Below, one piece after another: positions 17,583 to 25,307 of a stretch of DNA of 64,000 bases. The stretch spans positions 150,442 to 214,441 of the forward strand of contig NZ_HE999447.1 in assembly GCF_000312305.1 (NCBI RefSeq), written 5' to 3'. Origin of the DNA: Prevotella conceptionensis 9403948 (GTDB taxonomy: Bacteria > Bacteroidota > Bacteroidia > Bacteroidales > Bacteroidaceae). The notes under the pieces were generated by a model. The model had not been told where the DNA came from and did no database searches. It saw only the letters and a program-made list of their open reading frames with translations. The first letter of the stretch is position 1. The number at the start of each line of letters is the position of its first letter. A program made the position numbers and the translations under genes.

Positions 17583-19247
17583 TTATCTTTGATACTTAAA
17601 GCGTTTGATACTCTTCTTAGGCGTTTTCTCAAATTCTTCTGCATGGATTTCAATACTTGACAACTTACTATACGCAGGCAATATAGCGTTTAGTTGTTGA
17701 CGGTTCTGTTCCATCAGGTTCACAAGGTCGTCGTTGTTCAATCCCAGGTTCTTAGCCTCATCAAAGTCGGGGAACACTAGGCCAACAAGCTTGTCGCCGT
17801 CTTGTACCACCACACTTTCAGTAACCATCGTCATCGAATTGAGCTTGTCTTCTATCTCCTCCGGATAAATGTTTTGTCCATTCGACCCAAGGAGCATATT
17901 CTTAGAACGACCTTTGATAAACACATTGCATTCGGCATCCATCAATCCGAGGTCGCCCGTGTGGTACCAACCATCCTTATCAAGCGTTTCGCGTGTTGCC
18001 TCCTCATTCTTATAGTAACCCAACATCACGTTCAAGCCACGCGCCAAAATTTCGCCAGGTACGTTTTGTGGGTCGTGACTATCTATTTTCACCTCCATGT
18101 GAACCACAGCTTTGCCGCACGACGTGGGGACAAAGTCCTTATAATCTGCATAAGTGATGATGGGTGCACATTCTGTTGCGCCATAACCAACAGTAAAGGG
18201 CAAGTCGATGCGTGTGAGGAAAGTCTCAACTTCGCGGTTGAACGCCGCTCCGCCAATGATAATCTCATAGAATTCACCACCAAAAGCCGCCGCTACTTGT
18301 TCTTTAATCTTTTGGTTTATCTTCTTGTTTATCACAGGCATATTAAGCAACAAGCGCATCTTGTTGTTCTGTATCTTTGGGAAAACACGTTTCCTAATAA
18401 TCTTTTCGATAACCAATGGCACGGCAATAATCACCTTGGGCTTAATCTCGGCGAACGCTTGAGCGATGATGGCAGGACTAGGCATGCGATTAAGATAATA
18501 GATGTGGCATCCACAACAGAACTCGAAAATAAACTCGAATGCCATGCCATACATGTGGGCCATAGGCAGAATGCTGATAATGTGGGCACCCGGCGACACA
18601 TGCGGACCTAGCACGCCCATGGCGAAGTCTAAGTTACTCCACAGTGCGCGGTAGGGAATCATCACACCTTTCGAAAAACCTGTGGTGCCGCTTGTGTAGT
18701 TGATAAGCGCCAGTTCGTCGGGGTTCTCCTCTATATAATAGTTCACATGCTCTTTACGGAAGTATTTTGGGTACTTCTTTCCGAACATTTCATTAAGATG
18801 TTCGCGTGCGTAAGTAAGCTTATCGGTACGCGAAAGCACCAACGAATAGTCGGGAATGTAGATGATACCCTCAAGTGCGGGCATCTTGGTAGCGTCTATC
18901 GTAGTGGCCACCACATCGCCCACAAAGAGCAACTTGGCCTCCGAATGGTTCACGATGTTGTGCATTTGGTCGGCGGTAAACTCGTGTAGCACGGGTACGG
19001 CCACCGCTCCATAGGTGAGCGTTGCCAAAAAGGCCACTGCCCAGTTAGTGCTATTGCGCCCTGCAAGGGCAATCTTGTCGCCCTTTACTACCCCGCTGTT
19101 TTCGAAGAGAATGTGCAATTTCTCTATTTTGCGCGCCACATCATGGTATTGTAGCGTTTGCCCTTTGAAGTCGGTCAGCGCATCAAGGTCCCAATGGTCT
19201 ATGATGCTCTTCTGAACACAGGCATTAAAGCTAGGTATCTTTTCCAT
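17583..19247 (-). CDS. AMP-dependent acyl-CoA synthetase, copy 1
   Basis: This 554-residue adenylate-forming enzyme resembles long-chain fatty acid-CoA ligases, which activate a carboxylic acid with ATP and transfer it to CoA. Visible motifs are the P-loop-like YTSGTTGFSKGVM, VGYGATECAPIITYADY, the hinge region GWYHTGDLGLMDAECNVFIKG-type stretch, and the catalytic Lys in KTPKKSIKRFKYQR near the C-terminus. It is downstream of a same-length paralog on the same strand, separated by 81 bases, and presumably arose by tandem duplication. The substrate is unknown. Confidence 0.88.
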   Translation of the reverse strand: MEKIPSFNACVQKSIIDHWDLDALTDFKGQTLQYHDVARKIEKLHILFENSGVVKGDKIALAGRNSTNWAVAFLATLTYGAVAVPVLHEFTADQMHNIVNHSEAKLLFVGDVVATTIDATKMPALEGIIYIPDYSLVLSRTDKLTYAREHLNEMFGKKYPKYFRKEHVNYYIEENPDELALINYTSGTTGFSKGVMIPYRALWSNLDFAMGVLGPHVSPGAHIISILPMAHMYGMAFEFIFEFCCGCHIYYLNRMPSPAIIAQAFAEIKPKVIIAVPLVIEKIIRKRVFPKIQNNKMRLLLNMPVINKKINQKIKEQVAAAFGGEFYEIIIGGAAFNREVETFLTRIDLPFTVGYGATECAPIITYADYKDFVPTSCGKAVVHMEVKIDSHDPQNVPGEILARGLNVMLGYYKNEEATRETLDKDGWYHTGDLGLMDAECNVFIKGRSKNMLLGSNGQNIYPEEIEDKLNSMTMVTESVVVQDGDKLVGLVFPDFDEAKNLGLNNDDLVNLMEQNRQQLNAILPAYSKLSSIEIHAEEFEKTPKKSIKRFKYQR

Positions 19248-19328
19248 ATCTTGTTTGCTTTTAAACGTTATACTTGGTTTTGGTGCTAACCTTTAACCGC
19301 TATTCTCTGTTTATCGTTCTTTATTATA

Positions 19329-20993
19329 TCACACGTTTTGGTAAAGGTAGCGTTTTATGCTACGCTTGGGGGTTTTCTCAAACTCTGTGTCGTGCAACTT
19401 AATGGCCGACAGCTTGCAGTAAGTGGGCAAGATGGTGTTCAACTCGTGTCGGTTCTGTTCCATGATGGCCTCCAACTCTTCGGGCGAGAGGTCGAGCGAT
19501 GCAACTTCTTCCATTTCGGGGTACACCAACCCCACTAGTTTATCGCCCTTTTGTACCACAAGACTCTCGTTAACCAAGGTCATCGAGTTGAGTTTATCCT
19601 CAATTTCCTCCGGAAATACGTTCTGTCCATTCGATGCCAGCAGCATATTCTTAATCCGCCCGCGTATATAGATGTGTCCATCGGGGCTCATCGTAGCCAA
19701 GTCGCCCGTGTGATACCATCCGTCTTTATCTAATACTTGCCTCGTTGCCTCCTCGTTTTTATAGTAACCCTGCATCACATTGATGCCGCGCGCCACGATT
19801 TCGCCTGGAACATTTAGCGGGTCGTTGCTCGCAATCTTTACCTCAACGTGTCGAACAGGCATGCCACACGAACCTGCAGCAAACAGACTTTGGTCGGTAA
19901 AGGTTAATACGGGTGCGGTTTCGGTGGTGCCATACACCACCGTGATGGGGAAACCAATATCTGAAAGAAAGTCTTCTATCTCCTTATTAAGACTTGCTCC
20001 GCCCACAATCACTTCGTAAACGTTTCCTCCGAAGAGATCGCGAACCATTTGGCAAAGGCTGCTTTTCACCTTTTTACCTATCACAGGCATGCTGGTGAGC
20101 AACTTAATGCGGTTGTTTTGTACCTGTGGAAATATCTTCTTGCGTATAATTTTGTCTACCATAAGCGGCACTGCCGAAACGATAGCGGGCTTTACTTCGG
20201 CCATAGCTTCAACAATGAGCGAGGGCGAAGGTTGGCGTGTAAGGAAGTGGTTGTGCGCTCCAACGCAGATAGCCAATAAAAACTCGAACATCTGCCCGTA
20301 CATATGAGCCATAGGCAATATGCTCAATATATTACTTCCTGCTGGTACGTGCGGTGCCAACTCGTGCATCACAAAGTCGAGATTACCCCACAACGCCCTA
20401 TATGGCAGCATTACACCCTTGGAAAAACCCGTTGTTCCACTGGTGTAATTGATGATGGCCAGCTCTCCGGCTTGGTCACAATGGTAAGCCACATGCTCCT
20501 TACGGAAGAACTTGGGATATTTTTTACCGAATAACTCGTTAAGGTGTTCGCGCGCAAACGACAGCTTTTCCGACTTGCACTCGCGCAACGAGAAATCGGG
20601 AAGGTAAACAATGGCCTCGACAACTGGCATCGGCTCCATCGTTAGATTTGGTGCAACAACATCGCCCACAAAGAGCAACTTCGACTCCGAGTGGTTAACA
20701 ATGTTATAAATCTGTTCGGGCGTAAACTCGCTTTGCACAGGAACAACAACCGCACCGTAAGTGATAATGGCCAAATAAGCCACTGCCCAGTGCGCACTAT
20801 TTCGTCCGCAAAGTGCAATCTTGTCACCTTTCACGATGCCGCCACTTTCGAACAGTATGTGTAACTTCTCTATTTTACGTGCCACATCGTGGTATTGTAG
20901 CGTTTTCCCTTTATAGTCGGTAAGGGCATTAAGGTTCCAATGGTCCTTGATGCTCTTCTCGATATAAGCATTAAAGCTAGGTATTTGTTTCAT
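19329..20993 (-). CDS. AMP-dependent acyl-CoA synthetase, copy 2
   Basis: This is the upstream partner of the pair, also exactly 554 residues, and begins MKQIPSFNAYIEKSIKDHW against MEKIPSFNACVQKSIIDHW in copy 1. Adenylation motifs are intact: YTSGTTGFSKGVM, VVYGTTETAPVLTF, GWYHTGDLATM, and the C-terminal KTPKRSIKRYLY. The paralogs differ most in the middle, around the region that shapes the acyl pocket (LAICVGAHNHFLTRQ against FEFCCGCHIYYLNRM), so they may take different acids. A promoter with good -33 and -7 boxes precedes it, and copy 1 is probably on the same transcript. Confidence 0.88.
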   Translation of the reverse strand: MKQIPSFNAYIEKSIKDHWNLNALTDYKGKTLQYHDVARKIEKLHILFESGGIVKGDKIALCGRNSAHWAVAYLAIITYGAVVVPVQSEFTPEQIYNIVNHSESKLLFVGDVVAPNLTMEPMPVVEAIVYLPDFSLRECKSEKLSFAREHLNELFGKKYPKFFRKEHVAYHCDQAGELAIINYTSGTTGFSKGVMLPYRALWGNLDFVMHELAPHVPAGSNILSILPMAHMYGQMFEFLLAICVGAHNHFLTRQPSPSLIVEAMAEVKPAIVSAVPLMVDKIIRKKIFPQVQNNRIKLLTSMPVIGKKVKSSLCQMVRDLFGGNVYEVIVGGASLNKEIEDFLSDIGFPITVVYGTTETAPVLTFTDQSLFAAGSCGMPVRHVEVKIASNDPLNVPGEIVARGINVMQGYYKNEEATRQVLDKDGWYHTGDLATMSPDGHIYIRGRIKNMLLASNGQNVFPEEIEDKLNSMTLVNESLVVQKGDKLVGLVYPEMEEVASLDLSPEELEAIMEQNRHELNTILPTYCKLSAIKLHDTEFEKTPKRSIKRYLYQNV

Positions 20994-21016
20994 TGCACAT
21001 ATTTCTTAATCTTGTG

Positions 21017-21048
21017 CAAAGATACAACGTTGTTTGCACATTCCCAAA
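21017..21048 (-). promoter_or_regulatory. Promoter of the acyl-CoA synthetase pair
   Basis: Read on the minus strand, TTTG (21048-21045) and TATCTTTG (21024-21017) are separated by 20 bases, matching the Bacteroidota -33/-7 arrangement. The leader before the ATG at 20993 would be short, under about 20 bases. Confidence 0.75.
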
Positions 21049-21165
21049 ACTTCTGTGCAATTTGTGGTTTAATATAGTAAAATCCTCTGCCGCAACTCGT
21101 TGTTTCTGTGTGTTACACTCTTATACGAACGACAGTGCAAGCATCATTTTAGTGTTATGCCAAGC

Positions 21166-21672
21166 CTATATCCTTTCGCTTAACAATTCAATAAGTTCGT
21201 CGCGCCTTTCACAACTGAACACATGTATGCGGTTAGGCGTATGCACCACCACCATTTGGTCGCCGTTTTTTACGTATGCCCGATACCTACCCAAGTTGCG
21301 ATTATAAAACAAGCCATAATGGCCAAAGAAGAACGAGATACCCCAAAGGCGCAAGTCCAGCCCTATTTCGTCTTTGGTTTCTACCTTGGTGATGGTGTTT
21401 AGCGGTATTCGCACCTTACCTATTTGGCGATGAATAACAAGTGTGGAATCGTTTAACGTTACTTTGCGTATCTGTATACAAAAGGCATAGAGCACCACAA
21501 AGACACAAGCGGCGAAGATAAGTAGATAGGTAAAGAAACGGGCCGAACCGAAATCGCTACGAACCATTCCGCCCATGCAAGCCATAAAGGCACCGTGCAT
21601 AAGCACCATACCTATAATGGTGGTTACAAGTATGAACTTTGAGTAGGGCGAACGAAATGTGGATGTATTCAT
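21166..21672 (-). CDS. Bacterial PH-domain membrane protein
   Basis: This 168-residue protein has two membrane helices (about residues 15-33 and 43-65). A cytosolic bacterial PH-like domain follows, with TLVIHRQIGKVRIPLNTITK and the usual KNGDQMVVVHTPNRIHVFSC strand pattern. The frame extends upstream to 21729, which would overlap the ABC-F gene; the ATG at 21672 (MNTSTFRSPYSKF) is preferred because it comes just before the first helix. Function is unknown. It lies 46 bases after the ABC-F gene on the same strand. Confidence 0.72.
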   Translation of the reverse strand: MNTSTFRSPYSKFILVTTIIGMVLMHGAFMACMGGMVRSDFGSARFFTYLLIFAACVFVVLYAFCIQIRKVTLNDSTLVIHRQIGKVRIPLNTITKVETKDEIGLDLRLWGISFFFGHYGLFYNRNLGRYRAYVKNGDQMVVVHTPNRIHVFSCERRDELIELLSERI

Positions 21673-21718
21673 TTTTATGATGCGTTTTGTTTTATTTGGG
21701 ATGTGTTGGACAACCGGT

Positions 21719-23494
21719 TTAAATCTCACTCAGCTCTAACCAGCGCATGCTCTTCTCGTCCAATTCATCTTTCAGCATGGGCAAGCGTTTGCTTTTCTCC
21801 GTTATTTCGGCCACCGATAATGTGCCACTAGAAAGTTGCGCCTCTATTTCGGCTTGTTCGGTTTCAAGCGCAGCAATGTCTTTTTCCAACTGCTCAAACT
21901 CCGTTTTCTCCTTATAAGTTAGTTTGCGCTTGGTTTCGTTGCGATAGGCAGGTTTCTCTTTCTTCTCAACAGGCACTACCTTACTTTCTGCTTGGGATGA
22001 CAATTGGCTCCACTGGCGATACTGGGTATAGTTGCCAGGGAAGTCTTGTACCTCTCCCCCACCCTTAAACACCAAGAGATGGTCTACCACCTTATCCATG
22101 AAATAGCGGTCGTGGCTCACAATGATAACGCAGCCTGGGAAGTCTTGCAGATATTCTTCAAGCACTTGCAGCGTCTTAATGTCCAAGTCGTTGGTAGGTT
22201 CGTCTAGTACAAGGAAGTTGGGATTGCGCATCAGCACCGTGCAAAGGTACAATTTTCGTTTCTCGCCACCACTCAACTTATATACATAGTTATACTGTTC
22301 TTCGGGCGAAAACATAAAATGCTGCAAGAATTGAGATGCCGAAAGATGTCGGCCACTGCCCAAATCAATATATTCGGCAATGTCGGTAACAACGTCTATC
22401 ACCTTTTTTTGTTCGTCAAACTTCAATCCTTCTTGCGAGAAATAGCCAAAACGAACGGTTTCGCCGATGTCGAAACGTCCGCCATCGGGTTGCACCTCGC
22501 CAAGCAACATCTTAATGAACGTAGACTTTCCCGTACCGTTATTGCCCACGATACCCATCTTCTCGAAACGCGCGAAGTTGTAGTAAAAGTCGTGAAGGAT
22601 AACTTTTTCGGGCGACCACGCTTTGGAAACATACTGGCATTCGAATATTTTAGAGCCAATATAAACATTGCTGCTTTTAAGGCGCACTTGCCTTTCTTCA
22701 ATGCGTTGCTTGGCCTTGGCCTCCAATTCGTAAAACGCATCTTCGCGATACTTTGCCTTATGCCCGCGCGCCTGTGGCTGTCGGCGCATCCAGTCCAGTT
22801 CGCGCCGATACAAGTTGTTGGCATGTTGCACCTCGGCACGCGCGTTGTCTAGTCGTGCTTGCCGCTTTTCCAAGTAATAGGCATAGTTTCCCTGATAGGT
22901 GTAGATGGTGTTATTGTCCAGTTCTACAATCAAGTTGCACACGCGGTCCAGAAAATATCGGTCGTGTGTAACCATGAGCAAGGTTTTGTTTCCTCGCGAA
23001 AGAAACCCTTCCAACCACTCAATCATCTCCAAATCAAGGTGGTTGGTGGGTTCGTCTAGTATCAGGAAGTCGGGTTCGGTAATAAGCGTGTTTGCCAAAG
23101 CCACGCGCTTTTGCTGTCCGCCACTAAGCTCTCCCATGGGCTGGTTCAAGTCGGCAATTTTCAGTTGCGTAAGTACCTGCTTGGCTTTAAGCACTTTTTC
23201 TTCGTCGCCATGATGGTTGAAACAGGCATCAAGCACGGTTTCTTTAGGGTCGAACGTGGGCGATTGCACCAAGCATGCCACGCGTAAGCCATTGCGATAG
23301 ATAACCTCGCCGCCGTCTTTACCCTCTTCGCCCATCAGTATCGACAACAAAGTAGACTTCCCTGTCCCATTTTGGGCAATTAGTCCTACGCGTTGTCCCT
23401 CGGCAATTGAGAACGAAATGTTTTCAAACAGCACCTTCGCACCAAATCTCTTGGTGAGGTTCTGCACGTCTAGCACAGGTTTGGGGTTTGCCAT
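21719..23494 (-). CDS. ABC-F family ATPase, Uup-like
   Basis: This soluble protein of 591 residues carries two ABC cassettes and no membrane domain. ABC-F proteins bind the ribosomal E site or act in ribosome assembly or DNA-junction maintenance. Cassette 1 has NGTGKST and LSGGQQKRVALA with DEPTNHLD; cassette 2 has NNGTGKST, LSGGEKRKLYLC and DEPTNDLD. The linker RRELDWMRRQPQARGHKAKY and a C-terminal coiled coil (about 520-591) are features of the Uup subgroup rather than of antibiotic-resistance ABC-Fs. It overlaps nothing and starts six bases after the stop of the GTPase gene yihA. Confidence 0.9.
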   Translation of the reverse strand: MANPKPVLDVQNLTKRFGAKVLFENISFSIAEGQRVGLIAQNGTGKSTLLSILMGEEGKDGGEVIYRNGLRVACLVQSPTFDPKETVLDACFNHHGDEEKVLKAKQVLTQLKIADLNQPMGELSGGQQKRVALANTLITEPDFLILDEPTNHLDLEMIEWLEGFLSRGNKTLLMVTHDRYFLDRVCNLIVELDNNTIYTYQGNYAYYLEKRQARLDNARAEVQHANNLYRRELDWMRRQPQARGHKAKYREDAFYELEAKAKQRIEERQVRLKSSNVYIGSKIFECQYVSKAWSPEKVILHDFYYNFARFEKMGIVGNNGTGKSTFIKMLLGEVQPDGGRFDIGETVRFGYFSQEGLKFDEQKKVIDVVTDIAEYIDLGSGRHLSASQFLQHFMFSPEEQYNYVYKLSGGEKRKLYLCTVLMRNPNFLVLDEPTNDLDIKTLQVLEEYLQDFPGCVIIVSHDRYFMDKVVDHLLVFKGGGEVQDFPGNYTQYRQWSQLSSQAESKVVPVEKKEKPAYRNETKRKLTYKEKTEFEQLEKDIAALETEQAEIEAQLSSGTLSVAEITEKSKRLPMLKDELDEKSMRWLELSEI

Positions 23495-23499
23495 AAGCT

Positions 23500-24105
23500 T
23501 TATTGGGCCTCTATATTCTTGTTTATTTCGTCGATGTAGTTAAGCAGTTCTTCGCGTCCGATGCGCTTTTCCGAGCTGGTTATGAAGTAAGGTGGCAGTT
23601 CTTCCCACGAGTCTTCCAACTGTTTCATCCACTTCTCGGCATTCTGTTTGGCCTTTACCAGGCCCAGCTTGTCGGCCTTAGTAAACACAATTGTAAAGGG
23701 AACGCCACTTTCACCAAGCCAATCAATGAACTCGCGATCTATCTTTTGCTGCTCGTGCCTGATGTCGATTAACACAAAGAGGTTTACCAACTGTTCGCGT
23801 TGAAGGATGTAGCTAGAAATCATTTGTTGCAGTTTCTGCTGCACGGTTTTAGACCTCTTGGCAAATCCATAGCCAGGAAGGTCCACCAAATACCACGAAT
23901 CGTTGATGATAAAATGGTTTATAAGTAGCGTTTTGCCAGGTGTGGCCGATGTTTTGGCCAAGCCCTTGTGGTTGCAAAGCATGTTTATGAGGCTCGACTT
24001 GCCCACGTTTGAGCGGCCGATAAAGGCATATTCTATCTTGTTGTCTGTGGGACAAAGCCCTATCGAGGGGGCTGAAAGGGTGAAAGCCGACTTCTTGATG
24101 TCCAT
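23500..24105 (-). CDS. yihA: Ribosome biogenesis GTP-binding protein YihA/EngB
   Basis: This TRAFAC GTPase of 201 residues is needed for late assembly of the large ribosomal subunit. Motifs are G1 [10 protein letters not shown]2 TSATPGKT, G3 DLPGYGFA, G4 TKADK, and the family sequence [21 protein letters not shown] longer frame reaches 24195, but the extra 30 residues do not fit the family, and the ATG at 24105 ([14 protein letters not shown]) gives a normal length. It is the first gene of a minus-strand unit with the ABC-F ATPase. Confidence 0.94.
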   Translation of the reverse strand: MDIKKSAFTLSAPSIGLCPTDNKIEYAFIGRSNVGKSSLINMLCNHKGLAKTSATPGKTLLINHFIINDSWYLVDLPGYGFAKRSKTVQQKLQQMISSYILQREQLVNLFVLIDIRHEQQKIDREFIDWLGESGVPFTIVFTKADKLGLVKAKQNAEKWMKQLEDSWEELPPYFITSSEKRIGREELLNYIDEINKNIEAQ

Positions 24106-24420
24106 AAGTTCCGTAATTTTGTACCTTATATATATAGGGTGATAAAAGTTCGTGGGCGCGTTACCCCCTGCAAACAGCAAAAGGACGTATCCCAAACATC
24201 TATAAATGGCATTGTATCAGCACACGACGCCCGCCTTAACAACTGCCATATTCCATTGCAAAGTTAGTGAAAACAATTGGTTTTCTTGCTTTTTAAGGTA
24301 AGAAAACATGATGCGAACGGGTATCAAACAGCTACCGTATGGCACTAGGGTATAGACGCGTCTGTAACTAACGATAGATAAAAACAATATGATATACATT
24401 GGGGATTAAGAATAAATGCC

Positions 24421-24428
24421 TAACTTTG
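24421..24428 (+). promoter_or_regulatory. -7 promoter box TAACTTTG
   Basis: TAACTTTG lies 20 bases before the ATG at 24449, with an ATTG sequence (24398-24401) at -33 distance. Its position inside the longer frame starting at 24416 argues for the ATG at 24449. Confidence 0.6.
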
Positions 24429-24448
24429 AAGAAATAAATCATGCAGAT

Positions 24449-24640
24449 ATGACCGTACAATATATCATCATCGCCGCCATTATAGCCACCGCCATTGGCT
24501 ATGCGGCCTATAAAATATACGAAACAATTAGCAACACAAACAGCCCTTGCGGGGGTTGCAAGGGCTGTTCTATGGGTGAACAGCAGCCTGAAAACGACCT
24601 GCCAGACAAGAAAAAACCTACTTGCGACCACAAAATGTAG
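24449..24640 (+). CDS. FeoB-associated Cys-rich membrane protein
   Basis: This 63-residue protein has one N-terminal membrane helix (VQYIIIAAIIATAIGYAAYK). A short cytosolic tail with the cysteine cluster CGGCKGCSM follows, and the end carries another cysteine (TCDHKM). This matches the FeoB-associated Cys-rich family, usually encoded with feoAB and thought to assist ferrous iron uptake. No feoA or feoB is in this window, so this copy is an orphan here. The start is set by the promoter box at 24421; the ATG at 24416 would precede the transcription start. Confidence 0.75.
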   Translation: MTVQYIIIAAIIATAIGYAAYKIYETISNTNSPCGGCKGCSMGEQQPENDLPDKKKPTCDHKM

Positions 24641-24646
24641 AAAACA

Positions 24647-24678
24647 TTTGGTGTTCCGAATAATTATCTATACCTTTG
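24647..24678 (+). promoter_or_regulatory. Promoter of tRNA-Cys
   Basis: TTTG (24647-24650) and TACCTTTG (24671-24678) are 20 bases apart, a strong Bacteroidota promoter, 18 bases before the mature tRNA 5' end. Confidence 0.75.
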
Positions 24679-24696
24679 CATCGCATTTAACAAAAG

Positions 24697-24770
24697 GGTA
24701 CCTTGGCCGATCGGTTAGGTAACGGTCTGCAAAACCGTGTAGGGCAGTTCGACTCTGCCAGGTACCTCCA
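24697..24770 (+). tRNA. tRNA-Cys (anticodon GCA)
   Basis: The 74-nt sequence folds as a cloverleaf. The acceptor stem pairs GGTACCT with AGGTACC. The anticodon loop CTGCAAA presents GCA, and the T arm contains GGCAGTTCGACTCTGCC. The discriminator base is U73, the expected cysteine identity element, and CCA is encoded. It has its own promoter and a terminator. Confidence 0.96.
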
Positions 24771-24776
24771 CAAAGT

Positions 24777-24808
24777 GGGAAAGTTCTTCATTGAACTTTC
24801 CCGTTTTA
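24777..24808 (+). terminator. Terminator after tRNA-Cys
   Basis: GGGAAAGTTC (24777-24786) pairs perfectly with GAACTTTCCC (24793-24802) across a six-base loop, followed by GTTTTATTTT. Confidence 0.9.
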
Positions 24809-25213
24809 TTTTGATTTTAATTTACCCGATTGGCATTATTAAGGCTCAGCGGAAGATTATTAACGAAGTAATGCTTTGTTGAGCCATTTATAGCAGGTTG
24901 TAAGATTAGTGATATTGGCTCAACAATCAAACAAAATCAGCACAGGCCAAAATGTCCGATTTGGTTTAAAACACAAGTCAAAATAAATTTCCAAAGGAAA
25001 CCTTAAACCGGAATCGGTTATTACGTATTTTCAAAAGCAAAGTTCTAGGAAGTTCTTCATTTATTATTTGAAATACGACCGGCGAGCTAACTCTTTGCGC
25101 GTGTTCAGCGTTTTCTTCAGCAAAATGAAAACGATTTATATAATAACCGATTTGGGTTACACATCAATTTGTCTTGGCTTTTAGTATTTTGGCCTATGGG
25201 TCAGAATCATCGC
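24809..25213. other. Gene-free stretch with nested inverted repeats
   Basis: No reading frame, promoter or RNA gene is recognisable. Two inverted repeats are visible. TTGTTGAGCCA (24876-24886) pairs with TGGCTCAACAA (24916-24926). AATCGGTTATTA (25012-25023) pairs with TAATAACCGATT (25141-25152). They could be remains of a small mobile element or part of a structured transcript. Confidence 0.5.
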
Positions 25214-25260
25214 AACAAAAACAGGTCTTGCACGCCTTTTAAGTAACGTACAAAACCTGT
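25214..25260 (-). terminator. Terminator downstream of the glycogen phosphorylase gene
   Basis: ACAGGTCTTGCACG (25221-25234) pairs with CGTACAAAACCTGT (25247-25260) with two mismatches. On the minus strand it is followed by a run of T (TTTTTGTTG). Confidence 0.7.
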
Positions 25261-25307
25261 CTTTGGTATCGTTTAAAGAGCCACTAGGGGCACTTTAAGT
25301 ATCAAGC

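Noticed and set aside
21719-23494. The ABC-F gene as an antibiotic-resistance ribosomal protection protein
   Set aside because: The linker and the C-terminal coiled coil fit the Uup-like housekeeping subgroup; no resistance-type interdomain loop is apparent.
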